A stretch of DNA of 64,000 nucleotides from Gammaproteobacteria bacterium (GCA_015494295.1 WGBO01000026.1:1-64000), one strand, 5' to 3'; shown: positions 1-8,787, counted from the stretch's first letter. A program made the numbers and translations. Notes: generated by a model from the letters alone, not told the origin.

Positions 1-37
1 CTGCACGCCATCTCATCGCCTCGGCTTTCGGTGTTTT

Positions 38-64
38 CTGGACTTCACCTCCGGTGAGGTCCAG
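38..64. repeat. 12-bp inverted repeat near the left window edge
   Basis: CTGGACTTCACC (38-49) and GGTGAGGTCCAG (53-64) form a 12-bp stem with one G-T pair and a 3-nt loop. No T-run follows the stem on either strand; the TTTT tract lies 5' of it on the plus strand. It is therefore not a standard intrinsic terminator, although it sits about 75 nt downstream of the small minus-strand gene at 138-341. The rest of 1-137 shows no gene. Confidence 0.5.
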
Positions 65-137
65 ATACCACTACGCAATGCGTGTTTCACGCTGCATATA
101 GGCTGTTTCAGTAAAAAACGGGGCAGAATTTATGCAA

Positions 138-341
138 CTATCGGGTTAACTCACTCAGCAACTTGTCACCTTCTGGTGTTGCCGGGAAGCCTTTATCATA
201 AAACACATATTCACCATCACTGCTTACAGTCACTGAGAAAATAAGCGCGGGACTGAGGCCAGCCTTCTCCATCTTGCGGACAGCTACAGCCATCCAGTTG
301 CGGACCTCTTCTTCAGGGTTTGTGTAATGGTCGAGGTTCAC
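138..341 (-). CDS. small hypothetical protein, integrase partner
   Basis: A 67-residue reading frame starts with GTG inside the last codons of the integrase gene (GTGA overlap, 338-341), so it is very probably translated by coupling to it. The product is hydrophilic, lacks a signal peptide or membrane segment, and I recognise no domain. The central part (SVTVSSDGEYVFYDKGFPA) resembles a short beta-hairpin region. Position next to an integrase suggests an element-borne accessory such as an excision or regulatory factor, but its composition does not look like a typical basic helix-turn-helix Xis. Function unknown. Confidence 0.55.
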   Translation of the reverse strand: MNLDHYTNPEEEVRNWMAVAVRKMEKAGLSPALIFSVTVSSDGEYVFYDKGFPATPEGDKLLSELTR

Positions 342-1600
342 GACTGCACCAACTTCGCAACTGCGTCAGCCTTGTGCTCCGGGGCCAGATGCGCATATCG
401 CAGTGTCATTTTCAGGTCGGCATGCCCAAGCAGCTCGCGCACGGTGTTCAGGTCCACACCGGCCATGACAAGCTTACTGGCGAACGTGTGTCGCAGATCA
501 TGCCAACGGAAGTCCTTCACCTTTGCGGCATCCAGAATTGCCGTCCAAGCTTTCTTCACGTTATTGAATGGCCGCCCATTCCGGCTTGGGAATACTAGCG
601 GGTTCGAATCCCTACCCATCCAGGTCTTAAGTACGTCGACTGCTTCCGTGTTCAACGGGATATGCCGGGTTTTATTTGCCTTCGCTGTGCTACCGCGCAC
701 AGTCATAATGCACCGCTTCAGATCCACGTCAGACCAACATAGCTGGAACAGTTCGCCGCGGCGGACACCGGTGTTGAGCGACAACAACACCATCGGCACC
801 ATGTGGTCGAAGTAGCCGGCAAACTCCGGCATATGCGGATAGCCCCGCTGTTTGCGCCATAGGTTCGCACTGGCTCGCTCCTTCTTCAACTTCGCATCAC
901 GCGCCGCCAGGGCCTTCCTAAGCCGCTTTTCCTCATCCTCATCGAGGTAGCGCGTGCGGGCATGCTTATCCACCTTTAGGGGCTTAACAGTCGCCAAGGG
1001 GTGCGTTTCCAGTAAACTCCACTCGACAGCCTTTGAGAGCGCAGCTTTCAATGCGGTAATATCCCGGTTAATCGTTGCGGCTGCCTTGCCGTCCTTGCGC
1101 CGCTTGGAAGCCCACTTCTCGACTTGCCATGCCGTGATCGTGTTCAGCTTTTTACAACCAAGGTCTTTCTTGAAGCAGGTTTTCAGGCGTGCCACCGTCG
1201 CCTTGCCATCCTTCCGGTTGGCTTTCACCCAATCGCCGTAGGCACCATCCAGAAACTGTTCGAAGGTTGGCATATTTGCTACCTGGCGCGCCTTACGTTT
1301 CTTTTCTTGGGGATCTTTCCGGGCTGCCACCTCTCCGAGGGCTTCCTTTGCCAGCTCGTAGGCGCGCTTGAGCGTGATCTTGCCGTACTGACCCACTGTG
1401 TAACGAATCTGCCGGCCCTCCGCATTCCGGTATAGGATGGTGAAAGACTTCACGCCGGATGGCATAACGCGAACTCGCAGACCTTTCAGTTCCAGGTCAT
1501 GCACCTCGTACAGTTTTTCGGCCGGTTTGAGCTGTTTCAGGTAGGCTTCGGTAAATTTTTCACGTTGGGCAGGCATGGGGCGCATATTCTCCGTGGTCAC
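338..1600 (-). CDS. tyrosine recombinase / integrase of an integrated element
   Basis: A 420-residue site-specific recombinase that would catalyse integration and excision by strand exchange through a 3'-phosphotyrosine. The N-terminal part (about 25-110) looks like the arm-binding DUF4102-type domain, followed by a SAM-like core-binding domain (about 115-200). The catalytic domain shows R in GVRRGEL, HDLRHTF near 367-373, LLGHAD near 391-395 and the nucleophile Tyr near 402 (LRYAHL), so the full R-H-R-H-Y set is present. The GTG at 1600 is the longest start; ATGs at 1585 and 1576 are alternatives, and GGAG sits close before 1585. The gene points away from a tRNA 3' fragment about 140 nt upstream, the usual layout for tRNA-targeting islands. 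Confidence 0.95.
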   Translation of the reverse strand: MTTENMRPMPAQREKFTEAYLKQLKPAEKLYEVHDLELKGLRVRVMPSGVKSFTILYRNAEGRQIRYTVGQYGKITLKRAYELAKEALGEVAARKDPQEKKRKARQVANMPTFEQFLDGAYGDWVKANRKDGKATVARLKTCFKKDLGCKKLNTITAWQVEKWASKRRKDGKAAATINRDITALKAALSKAVEWSLLETHPLATVKPLKVDKHARTRYLDEDEEKRLRKALAARDAKLKKERASANLWRKQRGYPHMPEFAGYFDHMVPMVLLSLNTGVRRGELFQLCWSDVDLKRCIMTVRGSTAKANKTRHIPLNTEAVDVLKTWMGRDSNPLVFPSRNGRPFNNVKKAWTAILDAAKVKDFRWHDLRHTFASKLVMAGVDLNTVRELLGHADLKMTLRYAHLAPEHKADAVAKLVQS

Positions 1601-1636
1601 ACCATGGTCACACGGGAGAGCGTAGCACGGGAGAGC
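1594..1636. repeat. short direct repeats upstream of the integrase
   Basis: Two nested direct repeats occur between the integrase start and the tRNA scar. TGGTCACAC occurs at 1594-1602 and 1605-1613, and CACGGGAGAGC at 1611-1621 and 1626-1636 (15-nt period). Arm-type binding sites of tyrosine integrases or binding sites for an excisionase often look like this and lie in this place. The assignment is inferred from position only. Confidence 0.4.
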
Positions 1637-1743
1637 ATGTGCTGGAATAGGTAGGGCATAAGAACCCTATATTTTCTGTATTTTCATGACATTACGGCGA
1701 TTTGAGTAGCCGCGCCAATAACTTGCATAAACTGTCTTTTTGG

Positions 1744-1790
1744 CTTTCACACGGCGGAGGTCGCTGGTTCGAATCCAGCATCGCCCACCA
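1744..1790 (+). other. 3' fragment of tRNA-Val(CAC): attachment-site scar
   Basis: The sequence contains an anticodon loop TTCACAC (1746-1752, anticodon CAC), the 3' anticodon-stem strand GGCGG, a variable loop AGGTC, a perfect T arm (GCTGG / TTCGAAT / CCAGC) and the acceptor strand ATCGCCC-A-CCA ending at 1790. The 5' half is missing: there is no D-arm AGCTCAG-type sequence and the upstream bases do not complete the anticodon stem. This is the displaced 3' end left when an element integrates into a tRNA gene. The intact tRNA, rebuilt by the element's own copy, should lie left of the window. Chromosomal sequence begins at about 1791. Confidence 0.8.
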
Positions 1791-1854
1791 TTTTCCCCGC
1801 TCCCCGTACCAGCGCGCCACCCCGCATCCCCAAAACAAGGGGCTGGTCCCGGCA

Positions 1855-2676
1855 ATGGCAATCCCGCAAACGGCGTGCTGTAATGCCACCGTGAACCCGT
1901 CGTCCCGAGACAGCGAACCGGTCCTGCACCTGGACGCCCGCGCGCTTGCGCGCCGCGTGCTGCTTTTCTGCGTGGCGGCGATGACTGCGCTCGTACTGCT
2001 CGACCTGCTCGTCTACATGGCGCCGGAGCCGTACCACGGCGGTTTCATCGACCTGTTCAATGTCGCCGCGGAAGCCAGCGTCGGCACCTGGTTCTCCAGC
2101 ACCCTCACCCTGGCCGTTGCGCTGACCCTCTGGCTGATACGCTACCGCCTCTCCCTGAGTGCCTCGCCGTCGCGCCGCGTGCTGGCCGGCTGGAGCCTGC
2201 TGGCCGTCTTTTTCACCTACCTTGCGATTGATGACGCGGTTGCCATTCACGAGCACATTGGCTCACTGTCGGAAAACCTGTTGAATGGTAGCGGCCAGGG
2301 CTGGCTCGCAAACTGGCTGGATGAGTATCCCAGCTACCGCTGGCAAGTCACCATCGGCCCGCTGTTCGCCGCCGTCGGCCTGTTCATGCTGGTATTCCTG
2401 TGGCGGCAACTGGAACAGGCAGGCCTGCGCTGGTGGATCGTGGCGGCACTGGGCTGCCTGGCGCTGGCCGTCGCGATGGACTACGTGGAAGGGCTGTACG
2501 GCGGCTACAAGGCGGTGATCGTCGCCACCGGCTGGCGGTATGAAACCGTCCTGCACCTGGCCAGGGTTATCGAGGAGTTGCTGGAGATGCTGGGTATGAC
2601 GCTGTTTCTGACGGCCTTCGTCCGGCAGTTCGGGGCCATCGCCGGGTGCGTCACGCTGGTTTTCCAGCGCGACTGA
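1855..2676 (+). CDS. multi-pass membrane protein of unknown function
   Basis: A 273-residue inner-membrane protein with about six hydrophobic segments (roughly residues 30-52, 80-95, 103-125, 163-183, 190-208, 232-250). The third segment runs into a polar run FFTYLAIDDAVAIHEHIG, whose Asp-Asp and His-Glu residues could be a metal or catalytic site at the membrane face, but I know no named family with this arrangement. The ATG at 1855 was chosen because an upstream extension would be translated from the tRNA scar. It is the first chromosomal gene after the element border; its neighbour downstream is convergent. Confidence 0.7.
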   Translation: MAIPQTACCNATVNPSSRDSEPVLHLDARALARRVLLFCVAAMTALVLLDLLVYMAPEPYHGGFIDLFNVAAEASVGTWFSSTLTLAVALTLWLIRYRLSLSASPSRRVLAGWSLLAVFFTYLAIDDAVAIHEHIGSLSENLLNGSGQGWLANWLDEYPSYRWQVTIGPLFAAVGLFMLVFLWRQLEQAGLRWWIVAALGCLALAVAMDYVEGLYGGYKAVIVATGWRYETVLHLARVIEELLEMLGMTLFLTAFVRQFGAIAGCVTLVFQRD

Positions 2677-2727
2677 CCCGGCGGGTTTTCAATCGGGTTC
2701 GCCCCCTAATGAAAGGGCTGGGTCCGG

Positions 2728-3393
2728 TCAGACGCCGTTTTTGCGGCGCGCGGCGCCGACCAGACCGAGCAGGCCGGAGCCGAACAACCATGCCGCGGCG
2801 GGTACCGGTACCGCCGATACCGGAGCCAGCGTGAGACTGACATTGAAGGAGTTGGTGCCGCCCGCGTAGACACCCGATCCGCCAACGAATATCGAGTCAC
2901 CGGTCATGTCGAGGCTCGTATGCAGAAAGTAGAAGGCGTTCGAGGTCGCGCCCTCGGCCAGTCCACCGCCACCGAAACTGAACACCGCGTCGTAACCCAG
3001 GAAACTGCTGGATGCCGAGAACACGGGATCGCCTCCCCAGGCGCCACCCGTGTCGCCGCCCCCGTTTCCGTAGGCGCCAGGTCCCAGTTGATAGGCGGCA
3101 AAACTGATGTCCGCCAGCGAGGCAGGATCGCCACCGGCGTCCGGGTCCATGACCACCTGGAATACCGCGGTATAGTCACCCGTGGTCGCCGACACCATGT
3201 CGCCGGTGCGACTGAAAGTACCACCCGAGCTGTCGAAGATCTCGGCATAGACAGTGCCGGAGAAAGCATTGCCGGTGTCCGGCGGACCAAACACCACGTC
3301 ACCCGCCGCGACCAGCGCAGCCTGCGCCTGGACGGCGAACAGGCATCCCCCCATCGCCAGTGTCAGTACCCTGCTTGCTTTCATGGTGTTCAT
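2728..3393 (-). CDS. PEP-CTERM sorting-domain protein
   Basis: A 221-residue exported protein. It has an N-terminal signal peptide (MNTMKASRVLTLAMGGCLFA, cleavage near AQA-AL), a Gly/Ser/Asp-rich beta-type middle region, and a C-terminal PEP-CTERM anchor: VPVP, then hydrophobic AAAWLFGSGLLGLVG, then basic ARRKN. Proteins with this tail are processed by exosortase and usually associate with the exopolysaccharide or biofilm matrix; no exosortase gene is in this window. The ATG at 3393 has GGAGGAG 8 nt upstream. It follows the 446-residue exported protein by 56 nt and is probably cotranscribed with it. The adhesive role is inferred from the family. Confidence 0.88.
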   Translation of the reverse strand: MNTMKASRVLTLAMGGCLFAVQAQAALVAAGDVVFGPPDTGNAFSGTVYAEIFDSSGGTFSRTGDMVSATTGDYTAVFQVVMDPDAGGDPASLADISFAAYQLGPGAYGNGGGDTGGAWGGDPVFSASSSFLGYDAVFSFGGGGLAEGATSNAFYFLHTSLDMTGDSIFVGGSGVYAGGTNSFNVSLTLAPVSAVPVPAAAWLFGSGLLGLVGAARRKNGV

Positions 3394-3449
3394 CGAAACT
3401 CCTCCAGTAAGGGTCTTGTCCATTCTGTTGTTAGGTTGTCGGCCGTCGA

Positions 3450-4790
3450 TCACGGGTCGGGCGTAATGTCACAACTGGGGTCCACGCCGCCACACTGCGA
3501 CATCATCTTGCCGGTGGCATCGGATATCCCGGTAATCGTGAAGTCGCCCGAGGCGTCGGTCTGTCCGCAGGACAGGCACACACTGCACGATGTGTGGAAG
3601 GTGGCGCTGGGGCCGGCGGAGCTGATCACCGCGGTGTCCGGGTGGCCGATATCGCCGCCGAACAGCGCGATCACTTCCTGGTCCGGCTGCCCGAGCCGGT
3701 AGGTCACGGTAAAGGACGACATACAACTGCGCTTGTGGTGGCCATGGCCGGTGGTGTCGTTGGCGGCGGAACTGTCGTCGTCACGCAGCTTGGGACACTC
3801 GAAACGCGGCGAGCGCTTGAACTCGAGCTTCTGTTCGTTGCCGTCGTCCTCCTTGATCGTCAGGGGAACGCTGGTCCGGCCCTTGACATCGCCGATCATG
3901 AGCGTGACGTCCATGCCAGCGGCATCGAGGAACAGCCCGAAGTCGGCTTTCTTGACCTTCACGGACCATTCAGCCTTGTCGATGTTGAGGCGGAACTTCA
4001 CCTCCGGTACCACGCCGGAACCGGTCTCGTACTTGTAGTCGGCCTTGCTGCCCTTGCGCTCGAAGGAACCCGCCGGGATGGACAGCACGAAATCGCCGTT
4101 GTTGAGGTCCAGCTTCACGATATCGGTTGCAGGATCAAACGCATCACCAGCCGCGAAGCTGATGGCGCCCTTCTGCAATTCGAGCTTGTCCTTGCCCGAC
4201 TTGTTGCGGTAGATCTTGAACTCGGCCTTGTTCACGTCATAGCAGGCGAAGTCCTTGGCCGGCAGCGTAAAGGGCGCGCGCAGGATGCGGCCGTCGATGA
4301 AGGTGCCAAAGGCGACATTGGAGCCGGTATCGCCGGGCCCGTTGGGGCTCTGGATGACCAACTGGTTCGAGGACTGGCCCGGGTTGATGCCGGAGGCGAA
4401 CAGGAACTGCACCCGGCTGGCGGATGTCGTGGAATCGATGCTGCTCGGTGCGATACCGACGCCGAGGCTGGTGGTTGCGGTCACGCTGGCACTGGCGCCC
4501 ACGCCCACATCGAGGCGGTCCACCGGCACGTTGAACGAACCGGCCGGCGGCGTGGCCGCCTGGTTGGTCAGGGTATACACGTAGGTGAAGTCCGTCGCCG
4601 AGGGTACCGGACTGGTCGCGTCTCCCGGCGCAAACACCTCATAACTGACCGCAGCCTTGAAGTAGAACGGCGGGGTGTCGGCGTTTTCGAAAATGACGGT
4701 GCCCGACTCCAGCGAGGCGAATACGACTGTCGGGAAAAGGACGAATGAAACAAGAACGCCCGCGAACCGGCGCAACAGACTGGTCATCAT
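3450..4790 (-). CDS. exported protein of unknown function, partner of PEP-CTERM gene
   Basis: A 446-residue protein with a signal peptide (MMTSLLRRFAGVLVSFVLF, cleavage near VFA-SL). The mature part appears beta-rich. The first 170 residues resemble an extracellular beta-sandwich (TDFTYVYTLTNQ, VDRLDVGVGASASV). The middle has repeated short segments of the type AEFKIYRNKSGKDKLEL and ADYKYETGSG. The C-terminal third contains a CSVCLSCG cluster plus further cysteines, suggesting disulfides or metal binding. There is no PEP-CTERM tail. The ATG at 4790 was chosen for GGAGGAG six bases upstream. With the PEP-CTERM protein just downstream, it is probably a surface or matrix component. Confidence 0.7.
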   Translation of the reverse strand: MMTSLLRRFAGVLVSFVLFPTVVFASLESGTVIFENADTPPFYFKAAVSYEVFAPGDATSPVPSATDFTYVYTLTNQAATPPAGSFNVPVDRLDVGVGASASVTATTSLGVGIAPSSIDSTTSASRVQFLFASGINPGQSSNQLVIQSPNGPGDTGSNVAFGTFIDGRILRAPFTLPAKDFACYDVNKAEFKIYRNKSGKDKLELQKGAISFAAGDAFDPATDIVKLDLNNGDFVLSIPAGSFERKGSKADYKYETGSGVVPEVKFRLNIDKAEWSVKVKKADFGLFLDAAGMDVTLMIGDVKGRTSVPLTIKEDDGNEQKLEFKRSPRFECPKLRDDDSSAANDTTGHGHHKRSCMSSFTVTYRLGQPDQEVIALFGGDIGHPDTAVISSAGPSATFHTSCSVCLSCGQTDASGDFTITGISDATGKMMSQCGGVDPSCDITPDP

Positions 4791-4811
4791 CAGCAACTCC
4801 TCCATTGCCAC

Positions 4812-5216
4812 TGTCCTGTGGCTTTTTATCTACCGACGCCGCTGACGGGCGTCAGTGGCGTGGAACCTTCTTGTTATCGCTATTCGGTTTCCGGAGGCTG
4901 CTGTCGGCTGCACTGGCCGCTTACACCGGAACATTTTTTGTAAAAATCCTGCAATAAACGAGCCTGAATATTTTTATTGTTATAGAACAATACGTTACGC
5001 ATACACCAAAAACTGGCCGTTAATGAAACGTCAAGAGTCCCGACACGCCTGCCCTCGGGCAGGAAACCGCGCGCTCCCTGAAAACGTCGATTTTCCTATT
5101 GTTTTTATTGCGTTTATCAGTGACCACACCGACACACGACCGGTTGGGAGGCAGAACGTCAAGCTTTCCGACACTGCGGATGGAAAATCGAGACTGCTGA
5201 CCCTGCACGCAGACAT
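4812..5216. other. AT-rich intergenic region upstream of the exported-protein operon
   Basis: About 400 nt without a convincing gene. 4920-5010 is much more AT-rich than its surroundings. It contains an inverted repeat ATTGTT-ATAG-AACAAT (4976-4991) that could be a regulator site for the minus-strand operon starting at 4790. A small hairpin CCTGCCC-TC-GGGCAGG (5048-5063) lies in the 3' region of the permease gene that ends at 5217; no T-run follows it. Short open frames here lack ribosome-binding sites. Confidence 0.45.
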
Positions 5217-6275
5217 TCAGGTTCCGGCAGCGGGCGATTCCGGCTCCACCGGTCCAGGCCCAAGCAGCACCGCGATCCAGCGCGTATCGTCACGGGAAGC
5301 CAGCGCAATCTGCGCGGAAATCGTCAGGGGCACGGACAGGAACATGCCGACCGGCCCGAACACCCAGCCCCAGAACACCAGCGAGACAAACACGATCAGC
5401 GGTGACAGGCCGAGCTGGTTGCCCATCCATCGCGGTTCGAGGATGCTGCCAATCACCACGTTGACTACCAGGTACAGGCCCGCCACACCGAGCGCCCCGC
5501 CAACGCCGAACTGCAACAGGGCCAGCAATACCGCCGGAATGGCTGCAATGATGGAACCGATGTTCGGAATAAAGTTGAGCAGGAAGGCAAAGAAGCCCCA
5601 CAGTACCGCAAAGTCCACGCCCATCAGCGACAGGCTGGTGGCGACCAGCGCGCCGGTCAGCGCCGAGGTCAGCAGCTTGATGCTCATGTAACGCTTGATA
5701 TTGTCCAGCACTGTGTAGCTCTCGGTCAGCGCGTGGTCGGGCGCGTCCAGCGCCGCGCGCAGCTTGGCGGGAAAACTGGAAGCCTCCATCAGGATGAAGA
5801 TCACGGTCAACAGGATGAGAAAGGCGTTGGTGAGGACATTGCCGAGCCCCTTCAGCAGACCGGATGCCAGCGCCATCGCCGAACCCGGGTTGAGGAAACT
5901 CAGGAAGGTCTGGTCCGAAACGTCGATACCCAGCGTCGCCAGCCATTGCGCGAACTGCACCACCTTGCCCTGCAGACGTTCCTGGTAGGATGGCAACGCC
6001 TGGCTGAAGGCATCCAGCGAGGTGCCCAGCAAGGCCGCCAGCGCCACGCCGGCCGCCACGATCACCAGGATGATCACCAGCAACGCCAGCGGCATGGGCA
6101 GGCCGCGACGGTTCAGCCAGTTCAGGTAGGGCGCGCTGATGATGGAAATGAACGCCGACAGCAGGAAAGGCACAATGATCGATTGCGCCGTCTTCATGCC
6201 GGCGATGACCACCACAAAGGCCGCCAGTCCCAGCACGAAGCGCAAGGCCGCGGACTGGGAGTTCACTGGAGACAA
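5217..6275 (-). CDS. AI-2E family (PerM/TqsA-like) membrane permease
   Basis: A 352-residue integral membrane protein of the AI-2E transporter / PerM family. It has an N-terminal pair of helices (about 10-75), a long amphipathic segment (about 85-135), and a C-terminal block of helices with the conserved FLLNFIPNIGSIIAAIP stretch and the EPRWMGNQLGLSPLIVF loop, both hallmarks of the family. Members have been linked to export of autoinducer-2 or to Na+/H+ exchange; the substrate here is unknown. The longest start is TTG at 6275; GTG at 6266 is equally possible and neither has a strong Shine-Dalgarno. Confidence 0.85.
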   Translation of the reverse strand: MSPVNSQSAALRFVLGLAAFVVVIAGMKTAQSIIVPFLLSAFISIISAPYLNWLNRRGLPMPLALLVIILVIVAAGVALAALLGTSLDAFSQALPSYQERLQGKVVQFAQWLATLGIDVSDQTFLSFLNPGSAMALASGLLKGLGNVLTNAFLILLTVIFILMEASSFPAKLRAALDAPDHALTESYTVLDNIKRYMSIKLLTSALTGALVATSLSLMGVDFAVLWGFFAFLLNFIPNIGSIIAAIPAVLLALLQFGVGGALGVAGLYLVVNVVIGSILEPRWMGNQLGLSPLIVFVSLVFWGWVFGPVGMFLSVPLTISAQIALASRDDTRWIAVLLGPGPVEPESPAAGT

Positions 6276-6501
6276 CGCCCCGCGAGCCGCGATGTCAGAC
6301 TTCGCGCCATCATGCCCTACCCTCTAAGTTGTTCTGTATAAAAGGGAATACTACCAACAACCCGGGTTAAAGCAACCGCTGTCCGAAGCCCGGCCGGGTG
6401 CCGCGAAAACGCCGCCGGCCATGGGCTCCGCCTCAAGTCGACACCTGGCCGTGCCGATACAGCCAGCGTCGACACCCCACGGACCAGGATGGAGCCCGCG
6501 A

Positions 6502-8775
6502 ATGGCTATCGCACCACAATTTTCGAAATTGCTGGAAACGTGTCTGGAAATGGAAGTCAGTCACCTCCGGCCCCTGCTCGACCGGATGTTCGAGAATGCC
6601 GACGTGGCGTTGCTCGACTTCGCCGAAAAAGCCCAGAACAACATGGCCCAGTCCGTGTTCTTCGAGGCCATGAGTGAAGCACGCAAGCGACGCAAGGCCA
6701 TCGAACAGGAATTCTTCAGCCAGATCCGGGAAAGCTTTGCGGCGTTCCCGGAATCACCGCACCCGGAGGAAGGCGGGCAGGACAACAGCCCCTCTTCGCT
6801 GTCGCTGGTCGATACCGATGAGATGGAACTGTCGGTCGCTATCCAGAACGCCAGCCAGAAGCTCAGCAGCCGTATCATGGACCGCATCTTTGCACTCAAA
6901 CAGCGTTTGTCGATCGTCAACGGCGGCGAATCCGTGGAAGAATGCCAGATCCCCGGCGGGCCGGTCTGGCTGGGTGCCGCCTTCCAGCGCGCCGTCGGCA
7001 AGCTGGAACTGGAAAACAAGGTGCGCGTCGTGTTCATCGCCCTGTTCGAAAAATACGTGCTGGGCAAGGTCGACAGTCTGTTCGACGAATACAACAAGCG
7101 GCTCATCGAGGCGGGCATCCTGCCCAACCTGCGCTACGAGGTACGCAAGCAACCGGGCAGCGTGGAGATCGTGCAGACCGAAGTCCAGGAGGGCGAAGAA
7201 ACCGCTGACGCCGCGCCTCAAACGCCGGAGCCCGAAGCGGCGGACGAGGAACAGAGCCCCTCCGACCTCGGAGACGAACTGTTCAGCCGCATTTGCGAAC
7301 TGATGGCGGTACGACGTTCGGCGCCAGCCACCGGCCATGCGGCGGCGGCCGGCGTCACGCCCATCCACGCCACCGTGGGTCGCGCCGCGGGACCAGCACC
7401 AGCGGGAACGGCCGGCGCTGGTGAAGATGGCGCGCGCTCCGCGCTGCTGTCAGGCATCCGCCAGGTCCAGACCCCGGCGGCCTCCGCCACGGTTTCGAGC
7501 GACGAATTCATCGAGAACATCGAGATCGACCAGACCCTGATCGACCGGCTGCAAAACACGCTGGCCGAGGAACGCACGAAAATCTTCGGCGCCGTGGACC
7601 GGCGCAAGGTGCCGGCCGCCGACACCAACGTGATCGAACTGGTCGGTCTGATGTTCGAATACATGCTCAAGGAAGAAAACCTGCCCAATATCGCCAAGGC
7701 CCTGCTGAGCCGGCTGCACACGCCGCTGCTGAAAGTCGCGGTGATCGACAAGTCGTTCTTCACCCGTTCCCAGCACCCGGCGCGCAAGCTGCTCAACGAC
7801 ATGACAGCCGCGGGCATACGCTGGGTCGACGAGAACAACGTGGAGCGCGGCATCTTCCCGACAATGAAGCAGGTTGTCGACCAGGTTCTGAACGACTTCG
7901 ACGAGGACGTGGAAGTGTTCAGTACCCTGGTGGAGGACTTCGATGCCGCGCTCGCCGAACTCGAGCAGCGCTCCAGCCTGGTCGAGAAACGCACCACCGA
8001 GGCGGCCAACGGCCAGGAAAAACTCCAGGCCGCCCGCGAACGCGCCCAGCGCGAAATCCAGAATCTGGTGGAAGGCCGCACCGTGGCGGTGGCGGCCACC
8101 GAGTTCCTGCAGCGCATCTGGTCCGACAAGCTGACGTTCATCCTGTTGCGTGAACCCGATGCGGATCGCAGCGAGGCGTGGCGCGAAGCCGTGGACCTCG
8201 CCGGCGCCGTCATTCTCCATGCCTCGCCGGCCGGCGACGACCGCGAGTGCGGGGAACGCGCAAGCACCCTGCGGGAGCACCAGCAGGGCCTGCGCGAGGC
8301 GACCTCAACGCTGCAACAGCCGGACAAGGAAAAACTGCTGCTGGAACTGTTTTCCACCCAGGACAAGCTGGTGAAAACACCGGAACCGGCCGAAGACGTG
8401 GCCATCGAGGTGGCGCGCCCGGCCCCGGTGCAAAAAACCGAACCGCGTGGCAAAACGCCCCTGACTCCGGAACAGAAACACATGATCGACGAACTCAAGT
8501 CGATCCCCTTCGGGACCTGGTTCGAGTTCTCCAACAGCAATGGCAAGACCCGGCGCGCCAAGCTGTCCTGGCGCAGCACCGTGACCGAGAAGTTCATGTT
8601 CGTCGACCAGCTCGGCGTCAAGGCGGCCATCGTTTCCATGACCGAACTGGCGGACCGGATGATCGACGGCAAGGTCCGCATCATCCACGAACAGAAGAAA
8701 CCGTTTGTCGACCGGGCCCTCGGCGCCATCCACCGCATGCTCGACCACGGCAGCCGGCAGACCGCGCAGGCCTGA
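6502..8775 (+). CDS. DUF1631 family protein
   Basis: A 757-residue soluble protein of the DUF1631 family, found mainly in beta- and gammaproteobacteria. The N-terminal part is helical (MAIAPQFSKLLETCLEMEV), an acidic low-complexity linker lies around 235-330, and a coiled coil (ALAELEQRSSLVEKRTTEAA, about 485-530) precedes the C-terminal domain (about 650-757), where FGTWFEFSN begins a beta-rich segment that resembles PilZ-type folds. The ATG at 6502 is preceded by GGAG at 6491-6494. It is followed after 12 nt by a true PilZ protein, so the two probably work together in cyclic-di-GMP-dependent control; this is inference. Confidence 0.85.
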   Translation: MAIAPQFSKLLETCLEMEVSHLRPLLDRMFENADVALLDFAEKAQNNMAQSVFFEAMSEARKRRKAIEQEFFSQIRESFAAFPESPHPEEGGQDNSPSSLSLVDTDEMELSVAIQNASQKLSSRIMDRIFALKQRLSIVNGGESVEECQIPGGPVWLGAAFQRAVGKLELENKVRVVFIALFEKYVLGKVDSLFDEYNKRLIEAGILPNLRYEVRKQPGSVEIVQTEVQEGEETADAAPQTPEPEAADEEQSPSDLGDELFSRICELMAVRRSAPATGHAAAAGVTPIHATVGRAAGPAPAGTAGAGEDGARSALLSGIRQVQTPAASATVSSDEFIENIEIDQTLIDRLQNTLAEERTKIFGAVDRRKVPAADTNVIELVGLMFEYMLKEENLPNIAKALLSRLHTPLLKVAVIDKSFFTRSQHPARKLLNDMTAAGIRWVDENNVERGIFPTMKQVVDQVLNDFDEDVEVFSTLVEDFDAALAELEQRSSLVEKRTTEAANGQEKLQAARERAQREIQNLVEGRTVAVAATEFLQRIWSDKLTFILLREPDADRSEAWREAVDLAGAVILHASPAGDDRECGERASTLREHQQGLREATSTLQQPDKEKLLLELFSTQDKLVKTPEPAEDVAIEVARPAPVQKTEPRGKTPLTPEQKHMIDELKSIPFGTWFEFSNSNGKTRRAKLSWRSTVTEKFMFVDQLGVKAAIVSMTELADRMIDGKVRIIHEQKKPFVDRALGAIHRMLDHGSRQTAQA

Positions 8776-8787
8776 CAGGAGACAACC

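Noticed and set aside
1687..1790. A complete tRNA gene using CGGCGAT at 1687 as 5' acceptor strand
   Set aside because: Six of seven acceptor pairs match, but there is no canonical D arm and the anticodon stem and U33 do not form; only the 3' half is tRNA.
1667..1889. Minus-strand frames encoding peptides such as MLDSNQRPPPCE
   Set aside because: These peptides are antisense readings of tRNA sequence (the 3' half at 1744-1790) and are well-known false gene calls.
4840..5210. Short open frames in the intergenic region upstream of the exported-protein operon
   Set aside because: No ribosome-binding sites, no recognisable protein features and AT-rich, promoter-like composition.
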